The notes under the pieces are model-generated. The model was given only the letters and a program-made list of their open reading frames with translations, was not told the DNA's origin and ran no database searches. From Sepiola atlantica (lineage: Eukaryota > Mollusca > Cephalopoda > Sepiida > Sepiolidae): 64,000 nt of DNA. Within the stretch, counting starts at the first letter, position 1. Each line of letters opens with the position of its first letter. Position numbers and translations under genes: made by a program. Shown here one piece after another: positions 44,375-54,800 of this stretch. The stretch lies in the NCBI GenBank assembly GCA_963556195.1, contig OY744553.1:14462939-14526938 (forward strand), in the 5' to 3' direction.

Positions 44375-44753
44375 TTACTCCTCTCCAGGAGTTAGGCATA
44401 AGGCCAGTTTTATCTTACTCCCACAAGTAAGATGTGACCCAAGGTCGGGTCGGGAAATAGGGTTTGAAAAGCCAGCGCCCGCGAAGGTGAGCACTCTGGC
44501 CATTAAAAATCGCCTGGGTAGCCCCGTCGGCATTCCCAGGTAGGGCGCCTCAGGCAGTAAGCAATAAACTTACTCCTCCCCAAAGAGGGGAGGCTAAGCC
44601 TGGGAGGGTGGACCTCCTAGAACTGCACAGGACAGACCCATAGACCGGCGTAAATCAAGCCCTGAAGGCCAAGACAATATAAGTCTATGGGGTGCAGTAA
44701 TCAATTGGAACAGATACTACACTTTGATCTTAGCCAAAAGGCCAAGCAAGTAG
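44375..44753 (-). mobile_element. U2 snRNA-headed SINE, most complete copy
   Basis: On the minus strand it begins CTACTTGCTTGGCCTTTTGG then CTAAGATCAAAGTGTAGTAT and CTGTTCC. This is U2 snRNA from its 5' end to ~nt 46, with one inserted A and a few changes. Then a unique body (TAGGAGGTCCACCCTCCCAG; TGCCGACGGGGCTACCCAGG) and tail (CTTGTGGGAGTAAGATAAAA; AACTCCTGGAGAGGAGTAAA). About 380 bp, no ORF. Other copies: 1990, 11085, 17300, 28148, 38371. Confidence 0.85.
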
Positions 44754-44975
44754 GTAAAGCAAAATAAACTGTTTTTGAATAATTTTCCAACAGTTTTTAC
44801 TTTAAAATAAGGTATTTTTTACTATTAGACCCATCGGATTTGTAGAAATCCATTCTTAACCCTTAAATGCTTTTTGTTTCAAATATGACACATTCCAACG
44901 AAATGCCTATTTAATATAATTTATTATTAAACTGTTCTGCGGCTACGGTAGTTAAATGACATCCCATAGCTGCAA

Positions 44976-45245
44976 TCAGTCCTCCATGCTAGTCCCAGGC
45001 CATCTGGCCATGTCATGTGCAAGTTGTCGTAAGCAATGAAGTTGTTTCGCTGTACGTAGTGGTCCTAGTCCCGTCTGCTTGAGGTCAGCACGTAATGTGC
45101 CCAGCAGATTTGTGCAGTGCTGTCCTAGTTGTGGTTGGTAGGCTTGCGAGCCAGTAACGGTAAAGTCTAGTGCCCTCTGTGCAGGAGTGTCAGGGTCCAT
45201 TCGTAGGACATGGCCTAACATAGACCATTTAATATAATCTTCAAC
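44976..45245 (-). pseudogene. LINE ORF2 C-terminal remnant (type D)
   Basis: DYIKWSMLGHVLRMDPDTPA then QRALDFTVTGSQAYQ, TNLLGTLRADLKQTGLGPLR and LRQLAHDMARW. The LGHVLRMDxxTPAQ...LRADLKxTGL layout is the end of another LINE lineage. Open throughout but truncated upstream. Confidence 0.78.
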
Positions 45246-45988
45246 GAAAATGTGTCAAATCAACTTGTTTCACATCTGCAACGAGCCTGTTGGCAAGTGT
45301 GAGTAGGTATTAGTATGATGTTGCATCCGTACACCCGCTAAATAGGTAATCAGTATCTTCGATGTGACAGGCGAGTGTCATCAGCCTAATTTAAGAGTCT
45401 AAACTTTTAAATCTGGTCATTATGTAGGTAAGTCAAAATTATTTTATGATTCTCTCGTGTATTATGATTATTTAGATGTATATATTGTAGTGTTTTGTTA
45501 TACATGTAAAATTTGATGCCATTTGTTGCACATTTGCAACATCATTTATTTTTGTTCAATAATTTTTTTTTTTTTTAAATAATTTATACTATTTTATATT
45601 ATCCTATGAAACGTTTTTCACTTGATAAAATTTTTTCAAACCAATATACAAAATAAAACATTGAACGGTTAACTATTCTGTACCTTCACCGAAATTTGTT
45701 GAACCGAAAAAAAAAAAAAAAATGTTGTAGTCACAGAATTTCATTTTTTTTGCTAAAATATGATAAGTGTGATAGCAAAAAAAAAAAATGATTATCATAA
45801 AAATTGCATTTTGTTTTTAATGTCGATAAATTATTACTTTTATACAACAATACGATGATTTGTTTGTTGTAAAAATGTTTTTATTTATTAAATGATCGAC
45901 TTAAAAAAAAATTTTTTTTGATTTTAAAACTGTTACATTTTGTTAAAAAAAATTTAGTTTTTTTTTTTTCATGAAAAGAATTTTCAAC
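45246..45988. other. No gene seen
   Basis: AT-rich with T/A homopolymers. TTTAAATCTGGTCATTATGTA (45410) resembles a word in the 11661 repeat only weakly. Confidence 0.4.
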
Positions 45989-46450
45989 GTTTAGGGCAAA
46001 CCAGAAGAATACCCGACTCAAAGTCAGCAGCAAACGGTGTTCGGTCAGATTTAGTTCCTGATATTAAAGACTTCCTGTTTTGGGTCGCTTACTCTTCTGG
46101 TTTGCTAAGGTTGTACTAATTTTCATTTATTAAATTGTTAAGTGAAAATACAGAATAGTTCAGAAAACCCCTCTCCTCCCCATATTAAGAATGGCTTTCT
46201 AAATAATCTTCTGCAGTTTACGGACCGTGCTGAAATAATAACGTTATTATTTAGAAAGCCATTCTTAACATGGGGAAGGGGACTTTGTTAACTATTCTGT
46301 ATTTTCACATAATAAATAAATGAATAAATTTGGGAAACTGAAACTCTCGCCGAAAGTTATATTACGGATGAAGTTTAATATCACCATCAGGAACTAAATC
46401 TGACCAAACACAATTCGCTGCTGACTTTGAGTCGGGTACTCTTCTGTAAT
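45989..46450. mobile_element. Foldback MITE (GGCAAACCAGAAG TIR), copy 2
   Basis: ~90% like 22583-23035 across its length, in the same orientation. The left TIR is intact (GGCAAACCAGAAGAATACCC); the right ends GAGTCGGGTACTCTTCTG and then diverges, so the last ~7 bp of that TIR are lost. Confidence 0.8.
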
Positions 46451-46627
46451 TGTTTACATTTTTAACCGAGAAAATTTTTATTTTTCGATTTAAATTCTGG
46501 ATTTGATTGTGAATCTATCAAACTGCCATTGCCGAAAAGAAGCTTTTTATATTCAAGAAACAGTCGTTCGATTCAAGTGGCACTTCTCACTCAAATATCT
46601 AGTCAGATTTTCCTCTAAATGCTGTGG

Positions 46628-47194
46628 CGGGCATTTTTAACGACAGCTAACAGAACGAAAAAGGTGTCAAAAAACAAATATGGAACAAATAAATGTTACC
46701 AAAGGCAAGATAGGCTACTCTTCTACTAATCTAGATTAGTTTATTATTTTAAAGAGTTTTTTGTTAAAAACAAACCTGGTGTCCACCTGTTCAGTTAGAA
46801 AGACAAACAAAATGGCTGTTCATGAGCCCTGAACAGGGACCGTTGATAATCGGTGAAAAATCGAAAAATAAACAAAAGTGTTAGAAACACATCCAATAAA
46901 TGTAACTAATCGTGGGAAAATGTAATGTTCTACTAGTATTTTGCTTAATTTTCGTTTTTAGAGCGATTATCGAAACTCTAATTTCAGACATTTTGTGTGT
47001 CTTTCTAAATGAACAGGTAGACACCAGGTTTATTTTGAAGAAAAAACTCTTTTAGTTAAAACACAAATAAACTTATCCAGGTTAATAGAAGAGTAACATA
47101 TCTTGCCTTTGGTAATATTTATTTGTTGCCTATTTGTTTTTGTTGTTTTTTTTTTACCCCTTTTTCGTTCTGTTAGCTGTCGTTAAAAATGCCC
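46628..47194. mobile_element. Foldback element (GGGCATTTTTAACGAC TIR), 567 bp
   Basis: GGGCATTTTTAACGACAGCT then AACAGAACGAAAAAGG at the left matches the inverse right end. Pairing resumes at CCAAAGGCAAGATA, AACCTGGTGTCCACCTGTTC and TTAGAAAGACA in the arms. The middle (~46830-46990) is partly unique. No ORF; target duplication not clear. Confidence 0.8.
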
Positions 47195-48016
47195 CAAAGT
47201 GCTACCCGTTTTAGTGTGCAATAACATTTTTGATGCAAGAAAAACAAACAAAAAACATGGCCGCCAGCGATTAAACCAAAGTTAGATTTTCAAGAGTTTA
47301 AAAAGCAAATTATTATCGACTTTTAGTAAAAGAAGTACATTTAAGATCAACAATTCGTTTTATTCAAAATATGAGCAAAATTTAGGCGAAATAAGTGAGA
47401 TATTGCATTTTAACGGTTCCTACGACGATAGATTAAACCTAACGTTACTTTAAGTACATTCGGTGTTATTTTCTTACGATTATTTTTACTAAAAAATAAA
47501 AATTAATTTAACATTTTTCTCTCTAATTTATTAAAAAAAAAAAAATTCTGTTAGCTTCTTTTTATTGTATTAATATATATGTGTTATTGTAGACCGATTT
47601 AACTTAAAAATGAAAACACATTCATTACGGGCGATGAAGGGACATTTCTTCCGGCATTCTCAATGTTTTCATCATTTAACATACGCATATTTACTTGTTT
47701 TTTCTCTTTTTTTGTTGTTTCATCTTGGGCTCTTGCAAAGCAAACACAAAGTGCTCGATTCTTACATTTACGAGAAAACAAATATTTCAATTTTAAAAGA
47801 AAAATGAAATAAACCAAAATAAAAGAGAAACTACGTCTTTACCAGATGAGCAATTTACACCCACTCACTCGCCAAGTTCGTCACTGACAACGAACGAAAG
47901 AGGAAAGAAAAATGGTGTTTTAGAGACCATAGAGGTTAAATCGGGTACAGAGATTTATAGAAATTGAGGTTTAAAGAGTTGATTATGTGTATATAGTTTT
48001 AAAAAGAACAACTAAC
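47195..48016. other. 5' part of first Abraxas intron, no gene seen
   Basis: AT-rich. Two opposite 65-72-codon frames at 47599-47817 are not supported. No family-matching exon 2 was found here or elsewhere in the intron. Confidence 0.45.
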
Positions 48017-48085
48017 CTGGTCGCCTGCGCTTATTTGGTCATAAGTAAGAGCTGAAGCGACAGCGCCACTGAGACAGACGGCCAT
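48017..48085 (-). CDS. ABRAXAS1: Abraxas exon 1 (start of MPN domain)
   Basis: ATG at 48085-48083 opens 23 codons, MAVCLSGAVASALTYDQISA then GDQ, followed by CAG|GTTAGT, a good donor (intron from 48016). This resembles the Abraxas N-terminus, where a short hydrophobic strand (SG-x-V-x-x-A-L) begins the MPN fold. No upstream in-frame ATG is visible in the presumed leader. The start sits in AAGATGGCCG, a YY1-like context common at TATA-less animal promoters. The exon ends in phase 0 and lies 32 kb from the next one found. Its link to the rest rests on similarity and strand, since the joining exon is missing. Confidence 0.8.
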
Positions 48086-48135
48086 CTTGAGATGTCAAAT
48101 AACATTGCAATTAACGACTTCCGGTTCCGGTTAGG
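48086..48135 (-). promoter_or_regulatory. Probable TATA-less core promoter with ETS site
   Basis: Just upstream of the Abraxas ATG the minus strand reads CCGGAACCGGAAGT (48130-48117), a canonical ETS/GABPA site plus a half copy. With the YY1-like AAGATGGCC at the start codon, this is the usual arrangement of housekeeping promoters. The transcription start is not visible in sequence. Confidence 0.55.
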
Positions 48136-48499
48136 TTTTTTTAAATACTAAAAAAAAACACACAAAAATAATTTAAAAAATATACATACAAACTATTTTT
48201 GTTTTCTTTTCCTATTTACATTGTAAATAAATAAACAAAATTACATTTATTTTTAACAAAGGTATTTTGAGAGTACAGATTTCCACCAAGATGTAACAAT
48301 ACCACACCCAACAGCCAAACTTGCTGGTGAGTCAACTTCTTGGAAACCTCATTTATTTTCGTTTATGGTTTATTACAAGGCCACTGTAGACGCAAGTAGA
48401 ATGTTGCGTATACAGTGGTTATTATTTTCCCAAATGCTAATAAAAAGTCATTCAGCTATTCATTAAGCATAACTCTCACTATTAAAATTCATCACACAC

Positions 48500-48760
48500 T
48501 TATTGTTTGGTCAGTGTTTATCTCCCTTGTCCCTTTTAGGGTCCCGTGGATTGGCCAACAGCTCCCTTAAGGGTCACATGAGCCAGTCTATATATGCTTG
48601 CAAAACCTAATTGGAATTTATAATATACTCATTGATTGGCCAGTGGTTGTCTTCATTGCCCCTTTAAGAGTCCCGTGGATTGGCCAACAGGTAACCCCAC
48701 CATTGCTTCCTTAGGGGTAATGTGAGCCAGTTTATATAATAAACCCAAACGCATGCTGCT
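48500..48760 (+). other. Duplicated CCAAT/TATA-containing block (possible LTR or promoter repeat)
   Basis: GTCCCGTGGATTGGCCAACA occurs at 48540 and 48670, each followed ~50 bp later by GTGAGCCAGT-y-TATATA. The second continues TATAATAAACCC. Spacing of ATTGG and TATATAA is promoter-like, so this could be a solo LTR fragment or a + strand promoter upstream of the 48.9-kb array. No LTR boundaries seen. Confidence 0.35.
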
Positions 48761-48879
48761 CCAGCCTCTTTTCCACTACTTTCCTCTTACCACACAGACA
48801 TCGATTAACTGCTTAACGACAAAATCCCACAGCCAACCCATTCCTTCTCCACTTTCCTTATTACCCACAAATTTGAACA

Positions 48880-49580
48880 TGATTTGACTGCATCGCAGCA
48901 AAGCCCACAGAAGGCAGTTTGCAAGCAGCCATTCTTTCCTTTTTGTTTGAGATCGGCCTGACTGTATTTGTGACAAAAGCTCATAGAAGGCAATTTGCAG
49001 GCAGCCATTCTTCCTTTTTCCAGTTTCACCTATTTTTGTTGACATCAGCGCGACTGTATTTGCAACAGAAACCCTTCTCGGCTTTCTCCGTTACACACCA
49101 TCTTGGACAAGGTTTGACTGCATCATGACAAAGCCCACAGGAGGTACTTCATAGGCAGCTATTCCTCCTTTTTCCAGTTTTCCCTATTGTGGTTGACATC
49201 GGCCTGAATGCATTTGTGACAGAAGCCTACAGAAGGCAGTTCGTAGACAGCCATTCCTCCTTTTTTAGTTTCTCCTCTTTGTTTGAAATCGGCCTGACTG
49301 CATTTGTGACAAAAGCCTACAGAAGGCAATTAGCAGGTAGCCATTTTTCCTTTTTTTAGTTTCCCCTATTTTGGTTGACATCGGCATGACTGTATTTGCA
49401 ACAAAAACCCTTATCCACTTTCTCTGTTACACTCCATCTTGAACAAGGTTTGACTACATCATGACAAAGCCCACAGAAGGCAGTTCATAGGCAGCCATTC
49501 CTCCTTTTTTCCATTTTTCTCCTATTTAGGTTGACATTGGCCTGAATGCATTTGTGACAGAAGCCTACAGAAGGCAAAAG
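48880..49580 (+). repeat. Diverged tandem array (~90-bp and longer units)
   Basis: GACAAAAGCC-y-ACAGAAGGCA, GCAGCCATTC-y-TCCTTTTT and CTATTTTGGTTGACATCGGC recur six to seven times. Some units include an extra ~100-bp block (GTTACACWCCATCTTGRACA; GGTTTGACTRCATCATGACA). Frames across it are short and inconsistent. Lies upstream of the Abraxas promoter. Confidence 0.85.
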
Positions 49581-50099
49581 CCATTTCTTCTGACAAAAAA
49601 GAGCCAGAATTGACGGACCCAAGCGTGCAAACAGTTATCAGATAAGTTCTCGTGAAGGTACGTATTCGTAATCTTCTCAATTCTGTACATTCACCATTTT
49701 CGGTTGTATATCATTCTTTATTACTTGTCCAGGAATAACCCATTGGTTAAAAAGAATTAAATCTGCTAAATTGAGAGGGGGGGGTTGAAGAAAAGAGCAG
49801 AAAGAAGTTGTATATCATTCTTTATTACTTGTCCAGGTTAAATTGTTAAATTATATACACTGTTGTTTTTCCTTCTCTCCAAAAGCTGTCGCTCCTGATT
49901 AAAATTTCAGTGCTTATCTACAAGGATTATTCTTAAATTTTCATGTGCGAGAATTGAACTTTCGGAGAAAAAAATTCCCACATAACCTAACTGTTGTGAA
50001 CGTGCTGAGCCTGAACCAGGATCGAGCAGTAGAAGTGGCTCTGACTCGCCTTATCCCCACCATAAAAGGGTCTGTCTTTGTGTAGTGTATAGTTTGAAA

Positions 50100-50770
50100 A
50101 TTAAGAAAATGTCGAAATCATAGGTTACTAGCGAGGATCAAACTCACGACCTAGGGGAAACAGAACGACTGGTTATTGAACTGGTTATCCACCTCAATAA
50201 GCAAAAGGTGAACCCACGAATTATCTGTATTCCCATTGGTTAAAAAGAATTATCTGTATTCTCATTGGTTAAAAAGAATTATCTGTATTCTCATTGGTTA
50301 AAAATAATTATTTGTATTCCCATTAGTTAAAAAGAATTATCTGTATTCTCATTGGTTAAAAAGAATTATCTGTATTCTCATTGGTTAAAAAGAATTATCT
50401 GTATTCTCATTGGTTAAAAAGAATTATCTGTATTCTCATTGGTTAAAAAGAATTAACTGAGATTATTTAATGCGGCCAATCTGCTAAATTGAGGGGGGGG
50501 GGTGTCGAAGAAAAGTTGTTAATTAACATAAGTTGTGGCTGACCTGATGATCCTAATCTATTTTCTTTGTTTCAAAATGAGATAACAGACTTCTGTTCTG
50601 ATCTAAATTTAAATCCTCATCTAAATTTTGCTGAGCTCAGTCGGGAGCTGGTATGATCAATCACATAGTAACCTATGTGATTGATCATAGTGAGGATCGC
50701 ACTCACGACCTCTTGAGAAACTGAACGACTGGTTATGACACTGCAATAAGCAAATTAACCTCAATAAAAA
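50100..50770 (-). repeat. Two tRNA-like SINE fragments flanking a minisatellite
   Basis: At 50115-50200 and 50690-50780 the minus strand reads AGGTCGTGAGTTTGATCCTC / AGGTCGTGAGTGCGATCCTC (B-box-like), preceded by AACCAGTCGTTC and a GTTCAATAACCAG-type A region. Both carry ...CAATAAGCAAA... on the + strand side, so they are copies of one dispersed tRNA-derived element. Confidence 0.5.
50218..50455 (+). repeat. 29-bp minisatellite, eight units
   Basis: AATTATCTGTATTCTCATTG then GTTAAAAAG, repeated with one or two changes. Each unit has an inverted CCAAT word (ATTGG). Confidence 0.92.
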
Positions 50771-50779
50771 ACCGTTGAG

Positions 50780-51850
50780 CCAACGAATTATTTGTATTCA
50801 CATTATTATAAAATTTAGATTATTGAATGTCTGAAATCTACTGATTTGGGGGAGGCGAAAACAAGAAGCAGAAAGAAGTGAAAGAAAATGTCACGTGATT
50901 TTGAGCTGCATTATTTTATTGACTCTGACAACAAGTCTATTATTACTTTCATATTTATCCGGTGCAACTGAGCTTGAAGGGTCCCGTTGAAGTCAAAGTG
51001 TAAGTGGTTTCTTAATTGAATTTCAACCATATTTCACTAATTCTAAACAAACATAACTGATGGGTCTTACACTGTATTAGTGTTGTATATTGAAGCTTGA
51101 ATATTTCAGTTAGTTTAAAATAATTGCTATTTTCCGTTTCTGTTAGATGGAATAGATTCTATCCACGAAATAATAATACGTTTATTTATTTTATATTAAA
51201 AGGGAAGTAACTCTTTGCCCATTATTATCTCTCTTGATCAAAACAGCATTTTGGAAAGCAGACTTATCTGCCCATGCATTTGACCAGCTGAGAACAAGGG
51301 AAATATTCAATAAATGTTCACTCAACAACAGACAATTAAAAAGGTCTTCATTTTCAAAGTAATTCTTTTTCAGTTATGTAATAAATAATTATTATCGTTG
51401 ATCTACAGAATCGATTTCATCCAATTTATTTCTTCATATTTGTATCTTACCGCTCACAAAAGACCACTTTATTTCAGAGGCATTCAATGACAGACAGGTA
51501 TTGGCTCAAAATATCCAGGAGTTATCTCACTTTAATCATATCTAAGTTATCTTCCCTGATTCATACCAATCAACAATAGAATACACTCTCTATTTCTGGA
51601 AACCAAGAATATAATTTCACCTCACATAGGGGGTTTAGAAAGCATATTCAGCCTCTTTCCTGACTAGCTTTTGTGGCGGAGACTTACCTTGTCAAAACAA
51701 GAGAGGGTGAATTGTTTGTATATTTTCTAGTTGACATGATAAGCTTGCGAGGTAAACATCAGTGAAGCTATGATAAAATGACACAGCGTCAACAGCCAAA
51801 ACGAGACTAACTCAAACACAAGATTCCCATTTCTCACCCAAGAGCAAAGA
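50780..51850. other. No gene seen
   Basis: AT-rich intergenic sequence without recognisable repeats, leading into the telomere-like array. Confidence 0.45.
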
Positions 51851-51851
51851 G

Positions 51852-54800
51852 AGCTAAAACAAGATGCTTTTTGGTTGAGGGTAAGGGTAATGGGTTAGGC
51901 TCAAACGAGGTGCTTTTTGGTTGGGGGTTAGGCTAAAACGAGAAACATTTTGGTTGAGGGTTAGGGTTAAGGTTAGGCTAAAACGAGGTGCTTTTTGGTT
52001 GAGGGTTAGGCTTAAACGAAGCGCTTTTTGGTTGAGGGTTAGAGTAAAACAAGGTGCTTTTCGGTTGAGGGTTAGAGTTAGGCTAAAACAAGATGCTTTT
52101 TGGTTGAGGGTGTGGGTTAGGCTAAAACAAGATGCTTGTTGGTTCAGAGCTAGGCTAAAACGAGGTGCTTTTTGGATGAGGGTTAGGGTAGGGGTTAGGC
52201 TAAAACGAGGTGCTTTTTGGTTGAGGGTTAGGCCAAAACGAGGTGCTTTTTGGTTGAGGGTTAGGGTTAGGCTAAAACAAGATGCTTTTTGGTTGAGAGT
52301 TAATGTAAAACAAAGTGCTTTTCGGTTGAGGGTTAGAGTTAGGCTAAAACAAGATGCTTGTTGGTTGAGGGTTAGGGTTAGGCTAAAACAAGATGCTTGT
52401 TGGTTGAGGGTTAGGGTTAGGCCAAAACGAGGTGCTTTTTGGTTGAGGGTTAGGGTTAGGCTAAAACAAGATGCTTGTTGGTTCAGAGTTAGGCTGAAAC
52501 AAGGTGCTTTTTGGTTGAGGGTTAGGGTAGGGGTTCGGCTAAAACAAGGTGCTTTTTGGTTGAGGGTTAGGGTTAAACAGGGTGCTTTTTGGTTGAGGGT
52601 TAGGGTTAGGCTAAAAGAAGATGCTTTTTGGTTGACGGTTAGGCTAAAACGAGGTGCTTTTTGGTTGAGGGTTAGGGTTAGGCTAAAACAAGATGCTTTT
52701 TGGTTGAGGGTTAGGGTTAGGCTAAAACGAGGTGCTTTTTGGTTGAGGGTTAGGGTTAGGCTAAAACAAGATGCTTGTTGGTTCAGAGTTAGGCTAAAAC
52801 GAGGTGCTTTTTGGTTGAGGGTTAGGGTAAAACGAGGTGCTTTTTGGTTGAGGGTTAGGGTAAAACAAGGTGCTTTTTGGTTGAGGGTTAGGGTAAAACA
52901 AGGTGCTTTTTGGTTGAGGGTTAGGGTAAAACAAGGTGCTTTTTGGTTTAGGGTTAGGGTAAAACAAGGTGCTTTTTGGTTTAGGGTTAGGGTAAAACGA
53001 AGTGCTTTTTGGTTTAGGGTTAGGGTAAAACAAGGTGCTTTTTGGTTGAGGGTTAGGGTTAGGCTAAAACAAGATGCTTGTTGGTTCAGAGTTAGGGTAA
53101 AACGAGGTGCTTTTTGGTTGAGGGTTAGGGTTAGGCTAAAACAAGATGCTTGTTGGTTCAGAGTTAGGGTAAAACGAGGTGCTTTTTGGTTGAGGGTTAG
53201 GGTAAAACGAGGTGCTTTTTGGTTGAGGGTTAGGGTAAAACAAGGTGCTTTTTGGTTGAGGGTTAGGGTAAAACAAGGTGCTTTTTGGTTTAGGGTTAGG
53301 GTAAAACAAGGTGCTTTTTGGTTTAGGGTTAGGGTAAAACGAAGTGCTTTTTGGTTGAGGGTTAGGGTAAAACAAGGTGCTTTTTGGTTGAGGGTTAGGG
53401 TAAAACAAGGTGCTTTTTGGTTGAGGGTTAGGGTAAAACGAAGTGCTTTTTGGTTGAGGGTTAGGGTAAAACGAGGTGCTTTTTGGTTGAGGGTTAGGGT
53501 AAAACAAGGTGCTTTTTGGTTGAGGGTTAGGGTAAAACAAGGTGCTTTTTGGTTGAGGGTTAGGGTAAAACAAGGTGCTTTTTGGTTTAGGGTTAGGGTA
53601 AAACGAAGTGCTTTTTGGTTTAGGGTTAGGGTAAAACAAGGTGCTTTTTGGTTTAGGGTTAGGGTTAGGCTAAAACAAGATGCTTGTTGGTTCAGAGTTA
53701 GGCTAAAACGAGGTGCTTTTTGGTTGAGGGTTAGGGTAAAACAAGGTGCTTTTTGGTTTAGGGTTAGGGTAAAACAAGGTGCTTTTTGGTTTAGGGTTAG
53801 GGTTAGGCTAAAACAAGATGCTTGTTGGTTCAGAGTTAGGCTAAAACGAGGTGCTTTTTGGTTGAGGGTTAGGGTAAAACGTGGTGCTTTTTGGTTGAGG
53901 GTTAGGGTAAAACAAGGTGCTTTTTGGTTGAGGGTTAGGGTAAAACAAGGTGCTTTTTGGTTTAGGGTTAGGGTAAAACAAGGTGCTTTTTGGTTTAGGG
54001 TTAGGGTTAGGCTAAAACAAGATGCTTGTTGGTTCAGAGTTAGGCTAAAACGAGGTGCTTTTTGGTTGAGGGTTAGGGTAAAACAAGGTGCTTTTTGGTT
54101 TAGGGTTAGGGTAAAACAAGGTGCTTTTTGGTTGAGGGTTAGGGTTAGGCTAAAACAAGATGCTTGTTGGTTCAGAGTTAGGCTAAAACGAGGTGCTTTT
54201 TGGTTGAGGGTTAGGGTAAAACGAGGTGCTTTTTGGTTGAGGGTTAGGGTAAAACAAGGTGCTTTTTGGTTGAGGGTTAGGGTAAAACAAGGTGCTTTTT
54301 GGTTTAGGGTTAGGGTAAAACAAGGTGCTTTTTGGTTTAGGGTTAGGGTAAAACGAAGTGCTTTTTGGTTTAGGGTTAGGGTAAAACAAGGTGCTTTTTG
54401 GTTGAGGGTTAGGCTAAAACGAGGTGCTTTTTGGTTGAGGGTTAGGGTTAGGCTAAAACAAGATGCTTGTTGGTTCAGAGTTAGGCTAAAACGAGGTGCT
54501 TTTTGGTTGAGGGTTAGGATAAAACGAGGTGCTTTTTGGTTGAGGGTTAGGGTAAAACAAGGTGCTTTTTGGTTTAGGGTTAGGGTAAAACGAGGTGCTT
54601 TTTGGTTGAGGGTTAGGGTAAAACGAGGTGCTTTTTGGTTGAGGGTTAGGGTAAAACAAGGTGCTTTTTGGTTGAGGGTTAGGGTAAAACGAAGTGCTTT
54701 TTGGTTGAGGGTTAGGGTAAAACAAGGTGCTTTTTGGTTGAGGGTTAGGGTTAGGCTAAAACAAGATGCTTGTTGGTTCAGAGTTAGGCTAAAACGAGGT

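Larger units (their letters stand above)
3573..48085 (-). other. ABRAXAS1: Abraxas-family gene, whole locus (seven exons found, one missing)
   Basis: Gene span built by joining seven minus-strand exons at GT/AG sites; the five junctions from 15932 to 3573 keep phase. Abraxas proteins are MPN-domain scaffolds without JAMM metal ligands. With BRCC36, BRE/BRCC45, MERIT40 and RAP80 they form the nuclear K63-deubiquitinase BRCA1-A complex. Order seen: MPN N-terminus (exon 48085-48017), MPN middle with IVGWYRFRR (15303-15107), dimerising coiled coil (12768-7007), long disordered tail (4660-3573) ending SPFF. That tail matches the pSPxF BRCT ligand of ABRAXAS1 and is absent from ABRAXAS2, so I favour ABRAXAS1. 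The found exons give about 635 residues; human ABRAXAS1 has about 409, and the excess is low-complexity tail. Introns are 32.1, 0.5, 1.4, 0.8, 5.4 and 2.3 kb. The first exon ends in phase 0 but the second needs one prior base, so at least one exon is unlocated between them. Confidence 0.9.

Noticed and set aside
44700..44753. Functional U2 snRNA gene
   Set aside because: Only ~46 nt of U2 5' sequence, changed at several positions, with no Sm site or 3' stems; it is the head of a SINE.
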